A DNA stretch of 64,000 nt from Falcatimonas sp. MSJ-15. GTDB lineage: Bacteria; Bacillota; Clostridia; Lachnospirales; Lachnospiraceae. The notes beneath the pieces are model-generated. The model was not told where the DNA came from and ran no database searches. It worked only from the letters and a program-made list of their open reading frames with translations. Made by a program: the position numbers and the translations under genes. The stretch covers positions 124,001 to 188,000 of the forward strand of contig NZ_JAHLQC010000003.1 in assembly GCF_018918265.1 (NCBI RefSeq), written 5' to 3'. Below are positions 37,881-47,164 of the stretch, one piece after another. Every line of letters begins with the position of its first letter. Position 1 is the stretch's first letter.

Positions 37881-39437
37881 ATGGATAAATTGAAGATATT
37901 AGCTGATGCAGCGAAATATGATGTTGCCTGCACCTCAAGTGGAGTGGATCGCAAGGGTAAGAAAGGAGCTCTTGGTAACAGTGCAGCATGTGGTATATGT
38001 CATAGTTTTGCTGCAGATGGAAGATGCATATCACTACTTAAAGTTCTTATGACTAATCACTGTGTATTCGACTGTAAGTACTGTGTGAACAGACGCTCTA
38101 ATGATGTGGAGAGAGTAGCATTTGAACCTGATGAGCTGTGCAGACTGGTTATAGAATTTTACAAACGTAATTACATAGAAGGGCTTTTCTTAAGTTCAGG
38201 TGTGCTTAAGAGTCCTGAATATACTATGGAGAAGATGTGCGAAGTTCTCAATCTTCTTCGCAATAAATATATGTTTAATGGATATATTCATGTTAAGACG
38301 ATTCCGGGAGCACCGGATGAACTTCTCTCTGCAGCAGGTTATCTTGCAGATAGAATAAGTATTAATCTGGAACTTCCAACCAGAGAGAGTCTTGAGAAGC
38401 TTGCACCGAATAAGAAGTTTGAGAATATACTTGAACCTATGGGCAAAGTTACGGATACAATAGCAGCACACAGGCTTGCAATAGGTAAGAATGCCAAGAT
38501 GGAGAGAGGTAAGATTAATAGCTATCTTGAGAGAGGAATATTCTCGGATAGTCAATATATTAGTGAGAATACTAGTAGCTATCGTAGTAATACTAGTGAA
38601 TATAGCAGTAATACTAGTGAATATAGCAGTAATACTAGTGGTTATTGTAGTAATACTAGTGAATATAACAGTAATGCTGATAATGGTATTATAGATATAG
38701 GCAGTGATAATATAGATATAGGCAGATCATCATCTGCAAGTAAGATTCTTCTTCCACAGGAGATAGGTAAGACTAACTTAAAACGTGCATTTGCACCGGC
38801 AGGACAGAGTACACAGATGATTATTGGAGCTACACCAGAGACAGATCTTACACTTGTTAAGACTACAGAACAACTATATAAGACTTATGATCTTAAGAGA
38901 GTATTTTATTCTGCATATATACCTGTTAATGAAGATTCAGTTCTTCCAGATAAGATGACAGAAGTTCCACTACTAAGAGAACACAGACTATATCAGGCAG
39001 ATTGGCTTATGCGATTCTATGGATTTAGGGCAGATGAACTTTTGACTAAGGAACGTCCTAATTTTAATGAACAGGTAGATCCAAAGTGTGATTGGGCACT
39101 TAGACACCTTGATATATATCCGGTAGAAGTACAGAGAGCTTCTTATGATGATTTATTAAGAGTTCCAGGGATAGGACCTAAGTCTGCGATGCGAATAGTG
39201 AATACAAGACGTTATGCAAGACTTGATTTTGATACACTTAAGAAGATTGGAGTAGTGTTAAAGAGAGCACATTATTTTATCACTTGTAATGGTAAGATGA
39301 TGTATAACACGCCTATTGAAGAGAATTATATAACAAGACAATTAGTTGATGATAATAGAAAAGATAATTGGAAGACGAAGCACCAGAATGATTCATATAG
39401 TCAGATGTCATTATTTGATGATTTTAATATGAATTAA
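37881..39437 (+). CDS. Putative DNA modification/repair radical SAM protein with helix-hairpin-helix
   Basis: 518 residues from ATG 37881, which gives the family start MDKLKILADAAKYDVACTSSG. ATG 37851, at the predicted transcript start, would be leaderless; no clear RBS precedes either. Cluster motif CVFDCKYC (C-x3-C-x2-C) near residue 60, preceded by a Cys pair CGICHSF. A HhH DNA-binding segment LLRVPGIGPKSAMRI lies near 430. An in-frame run of the heptad SNTSEYS (residues ~228-265) interrupts the conserved enzyme. It pairs with the 39578 gene, its usual partner. Confidence 0.85.
   Translation: MDKLKILADAAKYDVACTSSGVDRKGKKGALGNSAACGICHSFAADGRCISLLKVLMTNHCVFDCKYCVNRRSNDVERVAFEPDELCRLVIEFYKRNYIEGLFLSSGVLKSPEYTMEKMCEVLNLLRNKYMFNGYIHVKTIPGAPDELLSAAGYLADRISINLELPTRESLEKLAPNKKFENILEPMGKVTDTIAAHRLAIGKNAKMERGKINSYLERGIFSDSQYISENTSSYRSNTSEYSSNTSEYSSNTSGYCSNTSEYNSNADNGIIDIGSDNIDIGRSSSASKILLPQEIGKTNLKRAFAPAGQSTQMIIGATPETDLTLVKTTEQLYKTYDLKRVFYSAYIPVNEDSVLPDKMTEVPLLREHRLYQADWLMRFYGFRADELLTKERPNFNEQVDPKCDWALRHLDIYPVEVQRASYDDLLRVPGIGPKSAMRIVNTRRYARLDFDTLKKIGVVLKRAHYFITCNGKMMYNTPIEENYITRQLVDDNRKDNWKTKHQNDSYSQMSLFDDFNMN
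38563..38675 (+). repeat. In-frame 21-bp tandem repeat inside the radical SAM gene
   Basis: About five units of a 21-bp repeat (AGTAATACTAGTGAATATAGC and variants) encode SNTSEYS heptads, a Ser/Asn-rich linker. Confidence 0.85.
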
Positions 39438-39570
39438 ATGATAATTATAATATGCGTTAAATAATAATTATAATATGCGTTAAATGATAATTATGATGAT
39501 ATGCGTTAAATAATAATTATAATATACGTTAAATGATAGGCTTAATATGAGTTAAATGAAAGGATGGCGA
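39425..39570 (+). repeat. 23-bp tandem repeats starting at a stop codon
   Basis: Six degenerate units of the form AATATGCGTTAAATRATAATTA. The first contains the stop codon of the radical SAM gene, the last runs up to the ribosome binding site of the next gene. Confidence 0.8.
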
Positions 39571-39577
39571 ATATTTT

Positions 39578-40339
39578 ATGTACATATATACTGCAAGAAA
39601 TAATATTGAAGACATGCTATGCTGCATATACACAGCATGGGAAAGAGCACTTACCTGTGGACATAATAATATCTGTCTTATGAAAGAACCTGTCGTACAG
39701 AATACACTTTTTGACGAATATATACATGTTGATTATAGTGAAGAGCAGTATGAAAAAGTAGTGAGAAGCATAAAACGTAAGATATCTGATAATGCCTTTT
39801 TTCATATATATTATGCACTTTTATCTTATGAAGAAGATTCTCTTGATGCAGTATATAGATTTCTTATAAGAGCTTTTAAAATAGGTGCAGATATCATGTA
39901 TCAGTATAATATTCCGGAAGTTGCAAGAATTCTTGAACTTAGAAGGAATGTTGGTAATGAAGCACATTATTTTAGAGAGTTTGCAAGATTTAATTCAATA
40001 GATAATAGATTATATATATGCCATCTTGAGCCTAAGAACAATATTACAGAGATTGTTGCTAATCATTTTGCAGACAGGATGCCATCTGAGAACTGGATGA
40101 TTATAGATGATAATAGGAAGACAGCAGTTGTTCATGCCGCAGATTGTGAGAATTATATAAGAATACTTAGTGATGATGAGATGGAAAAGCTTAAGAAGAC
40201 AGAACTTGTTAATGATGAGTATACAGATATGTGGAGAGCATTTTTTGATGCGATTGCAATAAAAGAGAGAACGAATTACAGCTGTCAGCGTAATATGATG
40301 CCGCTTTGGATGAGAAAACATGCTACAGAATTTATGTAA
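39578..40339 (+). CDS. TIGR03915-type DNA metabolism protein (DUF4130)
   Basis: 253 residues. It begins MYIYTARNNIEDMLCCIYTAWE and ends with the family signature NYSCQRNMMPLWMRKHATEFM. This family is nearly always next to the radical SAM/HhH protein and sometimes fused to uracil-DNA glycosylase-like domains; a DNA repair role is presumed from linkage. AAAGGATGG serves as ribosome binding site. Confidence 0.85.
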   Translation: MYIYTARNNIEDMLCCIYTAWERALTCGHNNICLMKEPVVQNTLFDEYIHVDYSEEQYEKVVRSIKRKISDNAFFHIYYALLSYEEDSLDAVYRFLIRAFKIGADIMYQYNIPEVARILELRRNVGNEAHYFREFARFNSIDNRLYICHLEPKNNITEIVANHFADRMPSENWMIIDDNRKTAVVHAADCENYIRILSDDEMEKLKKTELVNDEYTDMWRAFFDAIAIKERTNYSCQRNMMPLWMRKHATEFM

Positions 40340-40364
40340 GAACAAGTTTGATAGTTGTATAATG

Positions 40365-40409
40365 CCAGATGATAATAGTATTGATTGTAATAGTGCTATT
40401 ATCATCTGG
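40365..40409 (+). terminator. Hairpin terminator after the DUF4130 gene
   Basis: Perfect 14-bp stem CCAGATGATAATAG / CTATTATCATCTGG with a 17-base loop. A second stem-loop (CACAC...GTGTG, 40432-40457) lies closer to the end of the minus-strand gene and may terminate that. Confidence 0.7.
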
Positions 40410-40499
40410 TAATAATTGATAAACAGCCGCCGCACACTCGTGACTTTAGTCGTGTGAGGCTTCACAAATATAGATTAATATCAGCTGCTGAAAGTCACA

Positions 40500-42398
40500 T
40501 TAGCGCTTGTCAGCAGAATTAACTAATCTGTATATTTTATTATATACAGATATTCGACCTTTTCCGGTGAGGTCACACAGACAATCGCATAGACATTCAT
40601 CTGAGTTAAGAAGTTCTACAATATCAGAAGAATATCTTGTTCCTTTATCTTTATTAAGTTCTTCAAGAACATCATAGAAAGTCTTGGATTTGGCGTAATT
40701 ACGTCCAAGAGTGTCTGTTGCGGCATCTATGCAGTCACTAATAGTAATAATATCAATTACAATACGCATCTGCGATTTGGTATTATCAAAATCCTTAGGA
40801 TAACCACCTTTGCCATTAGCAAATTTGTGATGACCTCTTGCAATGTCAGCATAGAGTCGTAGTCTGTTATTATTGTATAATATATCATAACCAATATCAG
40901 GATGAGTCTTTATAATCTCGAATTCCGTATCAGTGAGTTTTCGTGTCTGTAAATTTATCATAGAACCAATTGCAATCTTACCGGTATCATGGCAAAGAGC
41001 AGAATTCTTCATATGATAATATAATTCTTTTTTACGTTTTTTAACATCATCTATACAATTAATCTCAGGAAGTCCAATAAGAAGTTCTGGTCTGTGTATT
41101 ATTATAGAACGCAGAATCAGATCTGATATGCGACTTACCATAGAGATATGTATGCCGGTTGATATCTGTCTGTTGATGCTGATCTTACTGATTATATCAA
41201 TCATCTCATCACGAGTATCAATGTGCTTAAGGCAGAGTTTTAACAGTTCATATATAAGAAGATTAACCTGACTTGTCTTATGAGAATGAGGAATAGAACC
41301 AACAAATTTGAGCACTTCTCTGCTAAGTTCAAGTCTGAAAAGATGTGCATCTTCCGGGTTATCAAAAGCATATTCGGCATATTCGATAAGCGATGGTACA
41401 ATACGATGCAAAGTTTCTATGTATATATGATCAGTGAAGTCAGGATCATCAAAAACTATAGTCCTGTCAATATGCTTATAATAATTAAGTAGTATATTGA
41501 AGTACATTGATTTTGTGATCTTTCCCTGTGACAGCAGTGTCTTATTATAGGATAAGAATATAGATGCTGTCATAGAGTATATGTTAGTATGATGATTGCA
41601 GAATTTACTATATAAGCTTGTCGCAAGTTTTGTAGCATAATCAGTCGTATAATCATCCGATATGACATTATTATAACAAGGTGATAATTTTAACAAAACT
41701 GAGCATACAATAGAGGATGACCAGAACTCAAACTCTTCATCGGTAAATAGCTTATGTGTATACTTGGCATATTGTGGATTATAAAAAAAAGCAGAAGCTT
41801 CTTCATAATATTTTATCATCGTATAGGCATCAATGTTAGTCTGGCGTGATAAGGCAATCAACCTATTATAATAACTTGCAACAATTCTTATTCTGGCATC
41901 ATCTGAGAGAAAATCGAATTTGTCAATATAACTTATAGCTTCATTATAATATTCTATAGCACGCTCAGGATGATCAAGCCTTATAAGAATAGACTCAAAA
42001 TATCCGGAATATGAACAGCTAAGGCATAGAAGATTGTAATTAGTGCTATTATTTTCTATAAGATAATTATGAATAGTACTGCATATATCAAGTGTTACAA
42101 GCGAATCCATATATCTGAGTTTAATAAAAGGCTTCATATTAGATAGGAAGCACTCACACAATTCGGGTGTAAGAGAATGTGTTCCGGATATAAATGGACG
42201 TATATATCTATTAAGTTCATCCTCGTTAGTAGAGAATAGCTGTCGAAGTTCATTAGACTTATTATATAACAGATCTATCCATTTAGAAGAATCAGGATTT
42301 TTTCGAAGTAATTCATTTTCAATAGAATGATTTTTGGAGATATTATTAATATACCGTTTATAAAAATTATTAATATCTTCACAAGTTAAATTATACAT
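40500..42398 (-). CDS. HD-GYP-like phosphohydrolase domain protein
   Basis: 632 residues from ATG 42398, eight bases after GGGGAG; the GTG at 42407 overlaps it. Residues 1 to ~440 are helical and look like tetratricopeptide-like repeats (YYNEAISYIDKF, SYYNRLIALSRQ). The C-terminal ~190 residues are an HD-GYP-type domain: CHDTGKI near 468, then HHKFANGKGGYP near 518, where GKGGYP replaces the canonical GxGYP surroundings. Such domains degrade cyclic di-GMP or relatives. The two PilZ chemoreceptors in this window make c-di-GMP signalling relevant. Confidence 0.75.
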   Translation of the reverse strand: MYNLTCEDINNFYKRYINNISKNHSIENELLRKNPDSSKWIDLLYNKSNELRQLFSTNEDELNRYIRPFISGTHSLTPELCECFLSNMKPFIKLRYMDSLVTLDICSTIHNYLIENNSTNYNLLCLSCSYSGYFESILIRLDHPERAIEYYNEAISYIDKFDFLSDDARIRIVASYYNRLIALSRQTNIDAYTMIKYYEEASAFFYNPQYAKYTHKLFTDEEFEFWSSSIVCSVLLKLSPCYNNVISDDYTTDYATKLATSLYSKFCNHHTNIYSMTASIFLSYNKTLLSQGKITKSMYFNILLNYYKHIDRTIVFDDPDFTDHIYIETLHRIVPSLIEYAEYAFDNPEDAHLFRLELSREVLKFVGSIPHSHKTSQVNLLIYELLKLCLKHIDTRDEMIDIISKISINRQISTGIHISMVSRISDLILRSIIIHRPELLIGLPEINCIDDVKKRKKELYYHMKNSALCHDTGKIAIGSMINLQTRKLTDTEFEIIKTHPDIGYDILYNNNRLRLYADIARGHHKFANGKGGYPKDFDNTKSQMRIVIDIITISDCIDAATDTLGRNYAKSKTFYDVLEELNKDKGTRYSSDIVELLNSDECLCDCLCDLTGKGRISVYNKIYRLVNSADKR

Positions 42399-42739
42399 AA
42401 CACACACTCCCCTGCAACAGTATAAATTATAAATAATTTATCTGCAATTTTAGTCATAAATACTCATATCATAAAACTATTATCGTCATGAGAAGGATTA
42501 ATCAATATATGCCAAAAGTACCAAATAAGCACTCTTTAGTATGATATACAGTGATATATATATATAACTGTAACATAGAATTATCTTGCCCTTTTTCATC
42601 AAATAAGATATTATGGTGTATGCTAAAAAATATGAAAATGATAATTACTAAATAATATCAGACAGACATCAGATTAGAGCATACTAAGATGAATTATGTT
42701 GTAATTATTAGGAAAGATTAGATTTAATGAGGTGTATTT
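42399..42739. other. Divergent intergenic region, AT-rich
   Basis: Holds the unmarked promoters of two divergent genes. No unambiguous sigma-A box pair was found on either strand; on the minus strand GACGATAA near 42482 resembles a sigma-28 -10 but lacks a good -35. No ORF or RNA seen. Confidence 0.4.
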
Positions 42740-43660
42740 ATGAGTATAGTAGTATCAGGAGCAATTTTTATTGATATTAAAGGATTTCCTAACAGCAAGT
42801 ATATTCCGGATGGAAGAAATGCAGGTTATGTTGAATATATTCATGGTGGTGTGAGTAGAAATATAGTAGAAGATATAGCGAACCTTGAATTAAGACCAAC
42901 ATTCCTTGGCATTGCTGATGAATCGGCACTTGGCGATGACGTAATCCGTAAGCTTGAGAATCATAAAGTTAATACCAGATATATGAGAAGAATTCCTAAC
43001 GGAATGGGAACATGGCTTGCTGTGTTTGACGAAAAAGGAGATCTTGCAGGCTCAATATCACAAAGACCGAATCTTATGCCTATTCTTGATGTGCTTGAAA
43101 AACATGGTGATGAGATATTTAAGGATGCAGACTCTGTTGTACTTGAAATAGATATGGATAAAGAGATTGTAAAGAAGTTCATACAGTTATGTGAGAAACA
43201 TAATACAAAACTTTATGGTGCAGTCAGCAATATGGCAATAGCAATAGAGAGAAGAGATTTTTTACAGAAATTTGACTGTTTTATATGCAATCAATTAGAA
43301 GCAGGAATGTTCTTCTCAGATGATTTTGCAGATAAGACACCAGAAGAATTATGCGAGATAATATCTAAGAAAGTTATAAGTGGCAAGATTCCGTCAATGA
43401 TTGTAACAATGGGTGAAAAAGGTGCAGTATATGCAGATATGAATGGTGACAAAGGCTGTGCTCCGGCTAAAAAAGTATTTGTAAAAGACACAACAGGAGC
43501 AGGCGATGCATTCTGTGCCGGTGTAGTAAGTGGACTTACTTATGGTAAGTCATTAAAAGAAGCGATAGAGATAGGAACAAGATTGTCATCATCAGTGATT
43601 ATATCATCAGAGAATGTATGCCCACGATTTCTTCCTGAAGAACTAGGAATTGAACTTTAA
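42740..43660 (+). CDS. PfkB-family carbohydrate/nucleoside kinase
   Basis: 306 residues. The C-terminal PfkB signature DTTGAGDAFCAGVVSG (near 250) includes the catalytic Asp; the N-terminal GGVSRNIVEDIANLELRPTFLG motif is the substrate-binding region. The GGVSRNIAEN-like start is typical of the pseudouridine-kinase branch, but no pseudouridine glycosidase lies next to it, so the substrate is open. Cytoplasmic. Followed by three tandem copies of its own 3' end. Confidence 0.8.
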   Translation: MSIVVSGAIFIDIKGFPNSKYIPDGRNAGYVEYIHGGVSRNIVEDIANLELRPTFLGIADESALGDDVIRKLENHKVNTRYMRRIPNGMGTWLAVFDEKGDLAGSISQRPNLMPILDVLEKHGDEIFKDADSVVLEIDMDKEIVKKFIQLCEKHNTKLYGAVSNMAIAIERRDFLQKFDCFICNQLEAGMFFSDDFADKTPEELCEIISKKVISGKIPSMIVTMGEKGAVYADMNGDKGCAPAKKVFVKDTTGAGDAFCAGVVSGLTYGKSLKEAIEIGTRLSSSVIISSENVCPRFLPEELGIEL

Positions 43661-43777
43661 GCTAAAATATATTTGATGTAAGTAAGAATTAGGAATTGAA
43701 CTTTAAGTTAAAAGATATTTGATGTAAGTAAGAACTAGAAATTGAACTTTAAGCAAAAAGATATTTGGTGTAAGCAG
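43640..43777 (+). repeat. Three 46-bp tandem repeats of the kinase gene's 3' end
   Basis: Units 43640-43685, 43686-43731 and 43732-43777. The first holds the last codons and stop (GAACTAGGAATTGAACTTTAA) and the next two repeat this beyond the stop with few changes. Confidence 0.9.
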
Positions 43778-43935
43778 GTTGTTTAATAAGAGAATAGACA
43801 ATGCGTTTCAGATATAGGACTTACGTTAATAAAAAAAATCATCAGTAAGCATTAAAATTATTAACAAATTTGCAGTGTTATGTTATTATAATAAAGCAAA
43901 TGAAAAAAAGGAATTTATTCGGAGGAAAAAACACA

Positions 43936-44916
43936 ATGAGAGTTGGAATTTTAGGTTATGGTAACCTTGGACGTGGCATTGAATGTGCCATCAGACAGAA
44001 TGCAGATATGGAACTTACAGCAGTATTCACAAGAAGAGATCCTAAGACAGTTAAGATATTAACAGAAGGTGTTAATGTATATTCAGTTAATGATATTATT
44101 GAACACAAAGATGAGGTAGATGTTCTTGTATTATGTGGTGGAAGTGCAACAGACCTTCCAAAGCAGACACCAGAATATGCTAAATATTTTAATGTAATTG
44201 ACAGCTTTGATACACATGCAAGAATTCCAGAACATTTTGCTAATGTAGATAAATCAGCTAAAGAAAGTGGACATGTGGCCCTTATATCATGTGGATGGGA
44301 CCCGGGAATGTTCTCACTTAACAGATTATATGCTAATGCTATCTTACCAGAAGGTAATGATTATACATTTTGGGGTAAAGGTGTAAGCCAGGGACATTCA
44401 GATGCAATTAGAAGAGTACCTGGAGTAAAAGATGGCAAGCAGTATACAATTCCTGTTGAAAGTGCTCTTGAAGCTGTAAGAAATGGTGAGAATCCAGAAC
44501 TTACAACAAGACAGAAGCATATAAGAGAATGTTTTGTTGTACCGGAAGAAGGAGCAGATCTTAAGCAGATTGAAGAGACAATCAAGAATATGCCTAATTA
44601 CTTCTCAGATTATGATACAACAGTTCATTTCATAACAGAAGAAGAATTAAAAGCTAATCACAGTGGAATTCCACATGGTGGATTTGTATTCCGTACAGGT
44701 GTTACAGGCTTCAATAAAGAGAATAAGCATGTAATTGAATATAGTTTAAAACTTGATTCTAATCCTGAATTCACATCATCTGTAATTCTTGCATTCGCAA
44801 GAGCAATTAACAGATTGCATGCAGAAGGTGTAAGTGGATGTAAGACAGTATTTGATATTGCACCAGCATATCTTACACCATTATCAGCAGAAGAGATCAG
44901 AGCACATTTATTATAA
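43936..44916 (+). CDS. ddh: meso-Diaminopimelate D-dehydrogenase
   Basis: 326 residues from ATG 43936, behind CGGAGGAAA; the longer frame from 43870 runs through the promoter. Rossmann motif VGILGYGNLGRGIE at the start, then DSFDTHARIPEH and ISCGWDPGMFSLNRL, and KGVSQGHSDAIRR, all diagnostic. It reductively aminates tetrahydrodipicolinate to meso-DAP in one step for lysine and peptidoglycan synthesis. TATAAT at 43887-43892 is a likely -10. Monocistronic. Confidence 0.94.
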   Translation: MRVGILGYGNLGRGIECAIRQNADMELTAVFTRRDPKTVKILTEGVNVYSVNDIIEHKDEVDVLVLCGGSATDLPKQTPEYAKYFNVIDSFDTHARIPEHFANVDKSAKESGHVALISCGWDPGMFSLNRLYANAILPEGNDYTFWGKGVSQGHSDAIRRVPGVKDGKQYTIPVESALEAVRNGENPELTTRQKHIRECFVVPEEGADLKQIEETIKNMPNYFSDYDTTVHFITEEELKANHSGIPHGGFVFRTGVTGFNKENKHVIEYSLKLDSNPEFTSSVILAFARAINRLHAEGVSGCKTVFDIAPAYLTPLSAEEIRAHLL

Positions 44917-45031
44917 TAAGCGATTAAAATTAGTATAGCATAATGCTATAGGATAGAGAAAACATATAGAATAATGTAATGAATTGCCTTATAAAATAAA
45001 GTGCATACACACTATAGGATAGAGAAAATAT

Positions 45032-45077
45032 AAAGACTATTGCCATAAATTAAGTGAAAGCAATAGTCTTTTTTTTG
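45032..45077 (+). terminator. Terminator after ddh
   Basis: AAAGACTATTGC (45032-45043) pairs with GCAATAGTCTTT (45060-45071), followed by a long T run. Between ddh and this hairpin the segment CTATAGGATAGAGAAAA occurs twice (44948 and 45012), a short direct repeat. Confidence 0.9.
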
Positions 45078-45103
45078 TGTTCACAAAAAATTCACAAAAA
45101 TTA

Positions 45104-45145
45104 TTAGCACTCACTCTTGACGAGTGCTAATATAAGTGCTATATT
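45104..45145 (+). promoter_or_regulatory. CIRCE operator over a sigma-A promoter (HrcA control)
   Basis: TTAGCACTC (45104-45112), 9-base spacer, GAGTGCTAA (45122-45130): an exact CIRCE element. It overlaps TTGACG (45117-45122), 17-base spacer, TATATT (45140-45145). HrcA binding would cover the -35 box and repress the small heat shock gene until heat stress. Confidence 0.95.
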
Positions 45146-45273
45146 ACAACTAGAACAAAGGAAACGAATTAGATAAATCAAAAAGAATAACGTGACCGGT
45201 TCTGGGTAACAATGATAATAATGATTCCTAAGTGTGATAAGCACTTAGTATAGATGGAAAGGAAGAATGACTT

Positions 45274-45693
45274 ATGTTAATGCCTAGTATTTTTGGAGAA
45301 AATATTTTTGATGATTTTATGGAGCCTTTTGGAAGTTACAGAAGCAATGGTTCATTAATGAAGACAGATGTTGAAGAGACCGATAGTAACTATATAATTA
45401 CAATGGATGTTCCTGGTGTTAAAAAAGAAGATATACATGCAGAACTCAAAGATGGATATCTGACAGTTAATGCAACAACAGATACATCTAAGGAAGAAAA
45501 AGATGAAAAAGGCAGTTATATCAGACGTGAGAGATATGCCGGCAGTGTAAGCAGAAGCTTCTATGTTGGTGAAGCTATCACAGAAGAAGATATAAAAGCT
45601 AAGTTTGAGAATGGAATATTAAGACTTACATTACCTAAGAAAGAGCTTAATAAGATTCCAGAGACTAAGAGATATATTGCAATCGAAGGCTAA
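45274..45693 (+). CDS. Hsp20/alpha-crystallin small heat shock protein
   Basis: 139 residues. The alpha-crystallin domain spans ~28-125, with the conserved strand MDVPGVKKEDIHAELKDGYLTVNA and the C-terminal ENGILRLTLPKKE; the IxI-like tail is KIPETKRYIAIEG. It is an ATP-independent holdase that forms oligomers. Its promoter carries a perfect CIRCE site, so regulation by HrcA is strongly indicated. The 3' end is followed by tandem copies of itself. Confidence 0.93.
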   Translation: MLMPSIFGENIFDDFMEPFGSYRSNGSLMKTDVEETDSNYIITMDVPGVKKEDIHAELKDGYLTVNATTDTSKEEKDEKGSYIRRERYAGSVSRSFYVGEAITEEDIKAKFENGILRLTLPKKELNKIPETKRYIAIEG

Positions 45694-45747
45694 TATTATT
45701 GCAATTGAAGGCTAATATTAAAATTAATGGCGATAGAAGTTAATATT
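45676..45747 (+). repeat. 22-bp tandem repeats of the hsp20 3' end
   Basis: ATTGCAATCGAAGGCTAATA (with stop codon) at 45676, repeated at 45698 with one change, and a third degenerate unit at about 45726. Confidence 0.8.
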
Positions 45748-46108
45748 TCCAACAATTATATATAGCAGTAAAAAGCATATATTTTGGTAGATTAATCAAC
45801 AGCATTTGACAAACAGCCAGAACTTACGTGTGATATCGTAAGAAATTGTAAGAATATATTAATACTAAAAAATATATATTCGTGTTATACTCTTTTAGTA
45901 CAGTGTATTAAGTAATAAAAAATAATTGCAACACTGTATCGGTGTGTGATATGAATAAGAGATGCAAAGGCATATCGTGAGGCACGCGGTATGCCTTTTT
46001 GGCGTTTAGATAATATAAGGTGATAAGAGGATAGATAAGAGTTTCATAAACATCTTTTGCAAAGATACCTTGATTACCTAAAAAATAATATATAATGGGG
46101 AGATACAG
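45748..46108. other. Intergenic leader region with two hairpins
   Basis: No gene. TACAGTGT / ACACTGTA (45899-45938) form an inverted repeat. AAAGGCATA / TATGCCTTT (45966-45974, 45990-45998) followed by T make a terminator-like hairpin about 110 bases before the next gene. TTGACA at 45806 with TGTGAT 17 bases on is a weak promoter candidate. Confidence 0.5.
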
Positions 46109-47164
46109 ATGAGAGATATAAAAGACAAGGTTGTCAAAGCTAAGAAAAAAGTAGATATGAAAAAAGTACTTTTAGATGGAATATTTTTTGCATTAGTATT
46201 TATTCTTACGATATATGGAATATTTCATGGCGAAGATATGTCGGAAGTTGGCGATGTAATAAAAGAATGTAATATAATGTGGCTTATTCCGGCTGTAATA
46301 TGTGTATTTGCTTTTATCAGTGGTGAGTCAATTATATTATGGTATCTTTTTAGAAGTTTTGGAATAAAGGTAAAAGAGAGAATATGTCTGTTGTTTTCAT
46401 CAGTAGGTTTTTTCTTTAGCTGTGTGACACCTTCAGCAAGTGGTGGACAGCCTATGCAGATGGTATTTATGAAGAAGAAAAAGATTCCAATGGCTATTGC
46501 AACAGTGGTTCTTATGCTTGTAACAATATTGTACAAACTTGTTCTTGTGCTTACAGGAATTGCACTTATGATCTTTGCAGGTGATTTCCTTGACAGATAC
46601 GTTGGAAGATATATGTGGATATTTTATCTTGGAATTGTACTTAATGTAGGATGTGTGGCACTTATGTTGTTGGTAACATTTCATCAGACATTTGCAGGTA
46701 ATCTTGTGACAGGGATATTTAAGCTTTTAGAGAAGATGCATATACTAAAACATAACGAAAAAAGAAATGAACGAATTGCACGTTACATAAGCCAGTATAA
46801 TGGAGCAGCAGCATATATAAAAGAACATATTGGTATAACAATTCATATGTTTATAATTACTATATTACAGAGATTTGCGATGTTTATGGTAACATATTTT
46901 GTATATAGGGCGTTTGAGTTAAGCGGAACTGATGCATTGACGATTGTGATGTTGCAGGCTGTAATATCTATATGTGTAGATATGCTTCCACTTCCTGGTG
47001 GAATGGGAATAAGCGAAATTTTATTCAAAGGTTTTTATGCAGTAATATTTGGAGCAAAACTTATTCCAGGACTTGTATTAAGCAGAGGACTTGGATATTA
47101 CAGTGAACTTATAATGTCTGCAATATTAACTATAGTAGCAATGTTTGTCATTAAAGAAGAATAG
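46109..47164 (+). CDS. YbhN/LPG-synthase-like integral membrane protein (UPF0104)
   Basis: 351 residues, eight or so membrane helices. The motif FFSCVTPSASGGQPMQM (about 107-123) and LPLPGGMGISEILF (near 293) are characteristic of the flippase-like region of lysylphosphatidylglycerol synthases and of the YbhN family. There is no cytoplasmic aminoacyl-transferase domain, so it is not a full MprF. Probably involved in lipid or polyprenyl-glycan handling in the membrane; specific role unknown. RBS GGGGAG. Confidence 0.8.
   Translation: MRDIKDKVVKAKKKVDMKKVLLDGIFFALVFILTIYGIFHGEDMSEVGDVIKECNIMWLIPAVICVFAFISGESIILWYLFRSFGIKVKERICLLFSSVGFFFSCVTPSASGGQPMQMVFMKKKKIPMAIATVVLMLVTILYKLVLVLTGIALMIFAGDFLDRYVGRYMWIFYLGIVLNVGCVALMLLVTFHQTFAGNLVTGIFKLLEKMHILKHNEKRNERIARYISQYNGAAAYIKEHIGITIHMFIITILQRFAMFMVTYFVYRAFELSGTDALTIVMLQAVISICVDMLPLPGGMGISEILFKGFYAVIFGAKLIPGLVLSRGLGYYSELIMSAILTIVAMFVIKEE

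Noticed and set aside
39425-39570. CRISPR-like array
   Set aside because: Units are only 23 bp, contiguous and without unique spacers; these are simple tandem repeats. No cas genes in the window.
42475-42500. Sigma-28 flagellar promoter for the HD-GYP-like gene
   Set aside because: GACGATAA resembles the -10, but no TAAA-type -35 at the right distance.
45960-46000. c-di-GMP or other riboswitch suggested by GATGCAAAGGC
   Set aside because: Only a short resemblance; the rest of the GEMM consensus is missing and the hairpin is a plain terminator-like stem.
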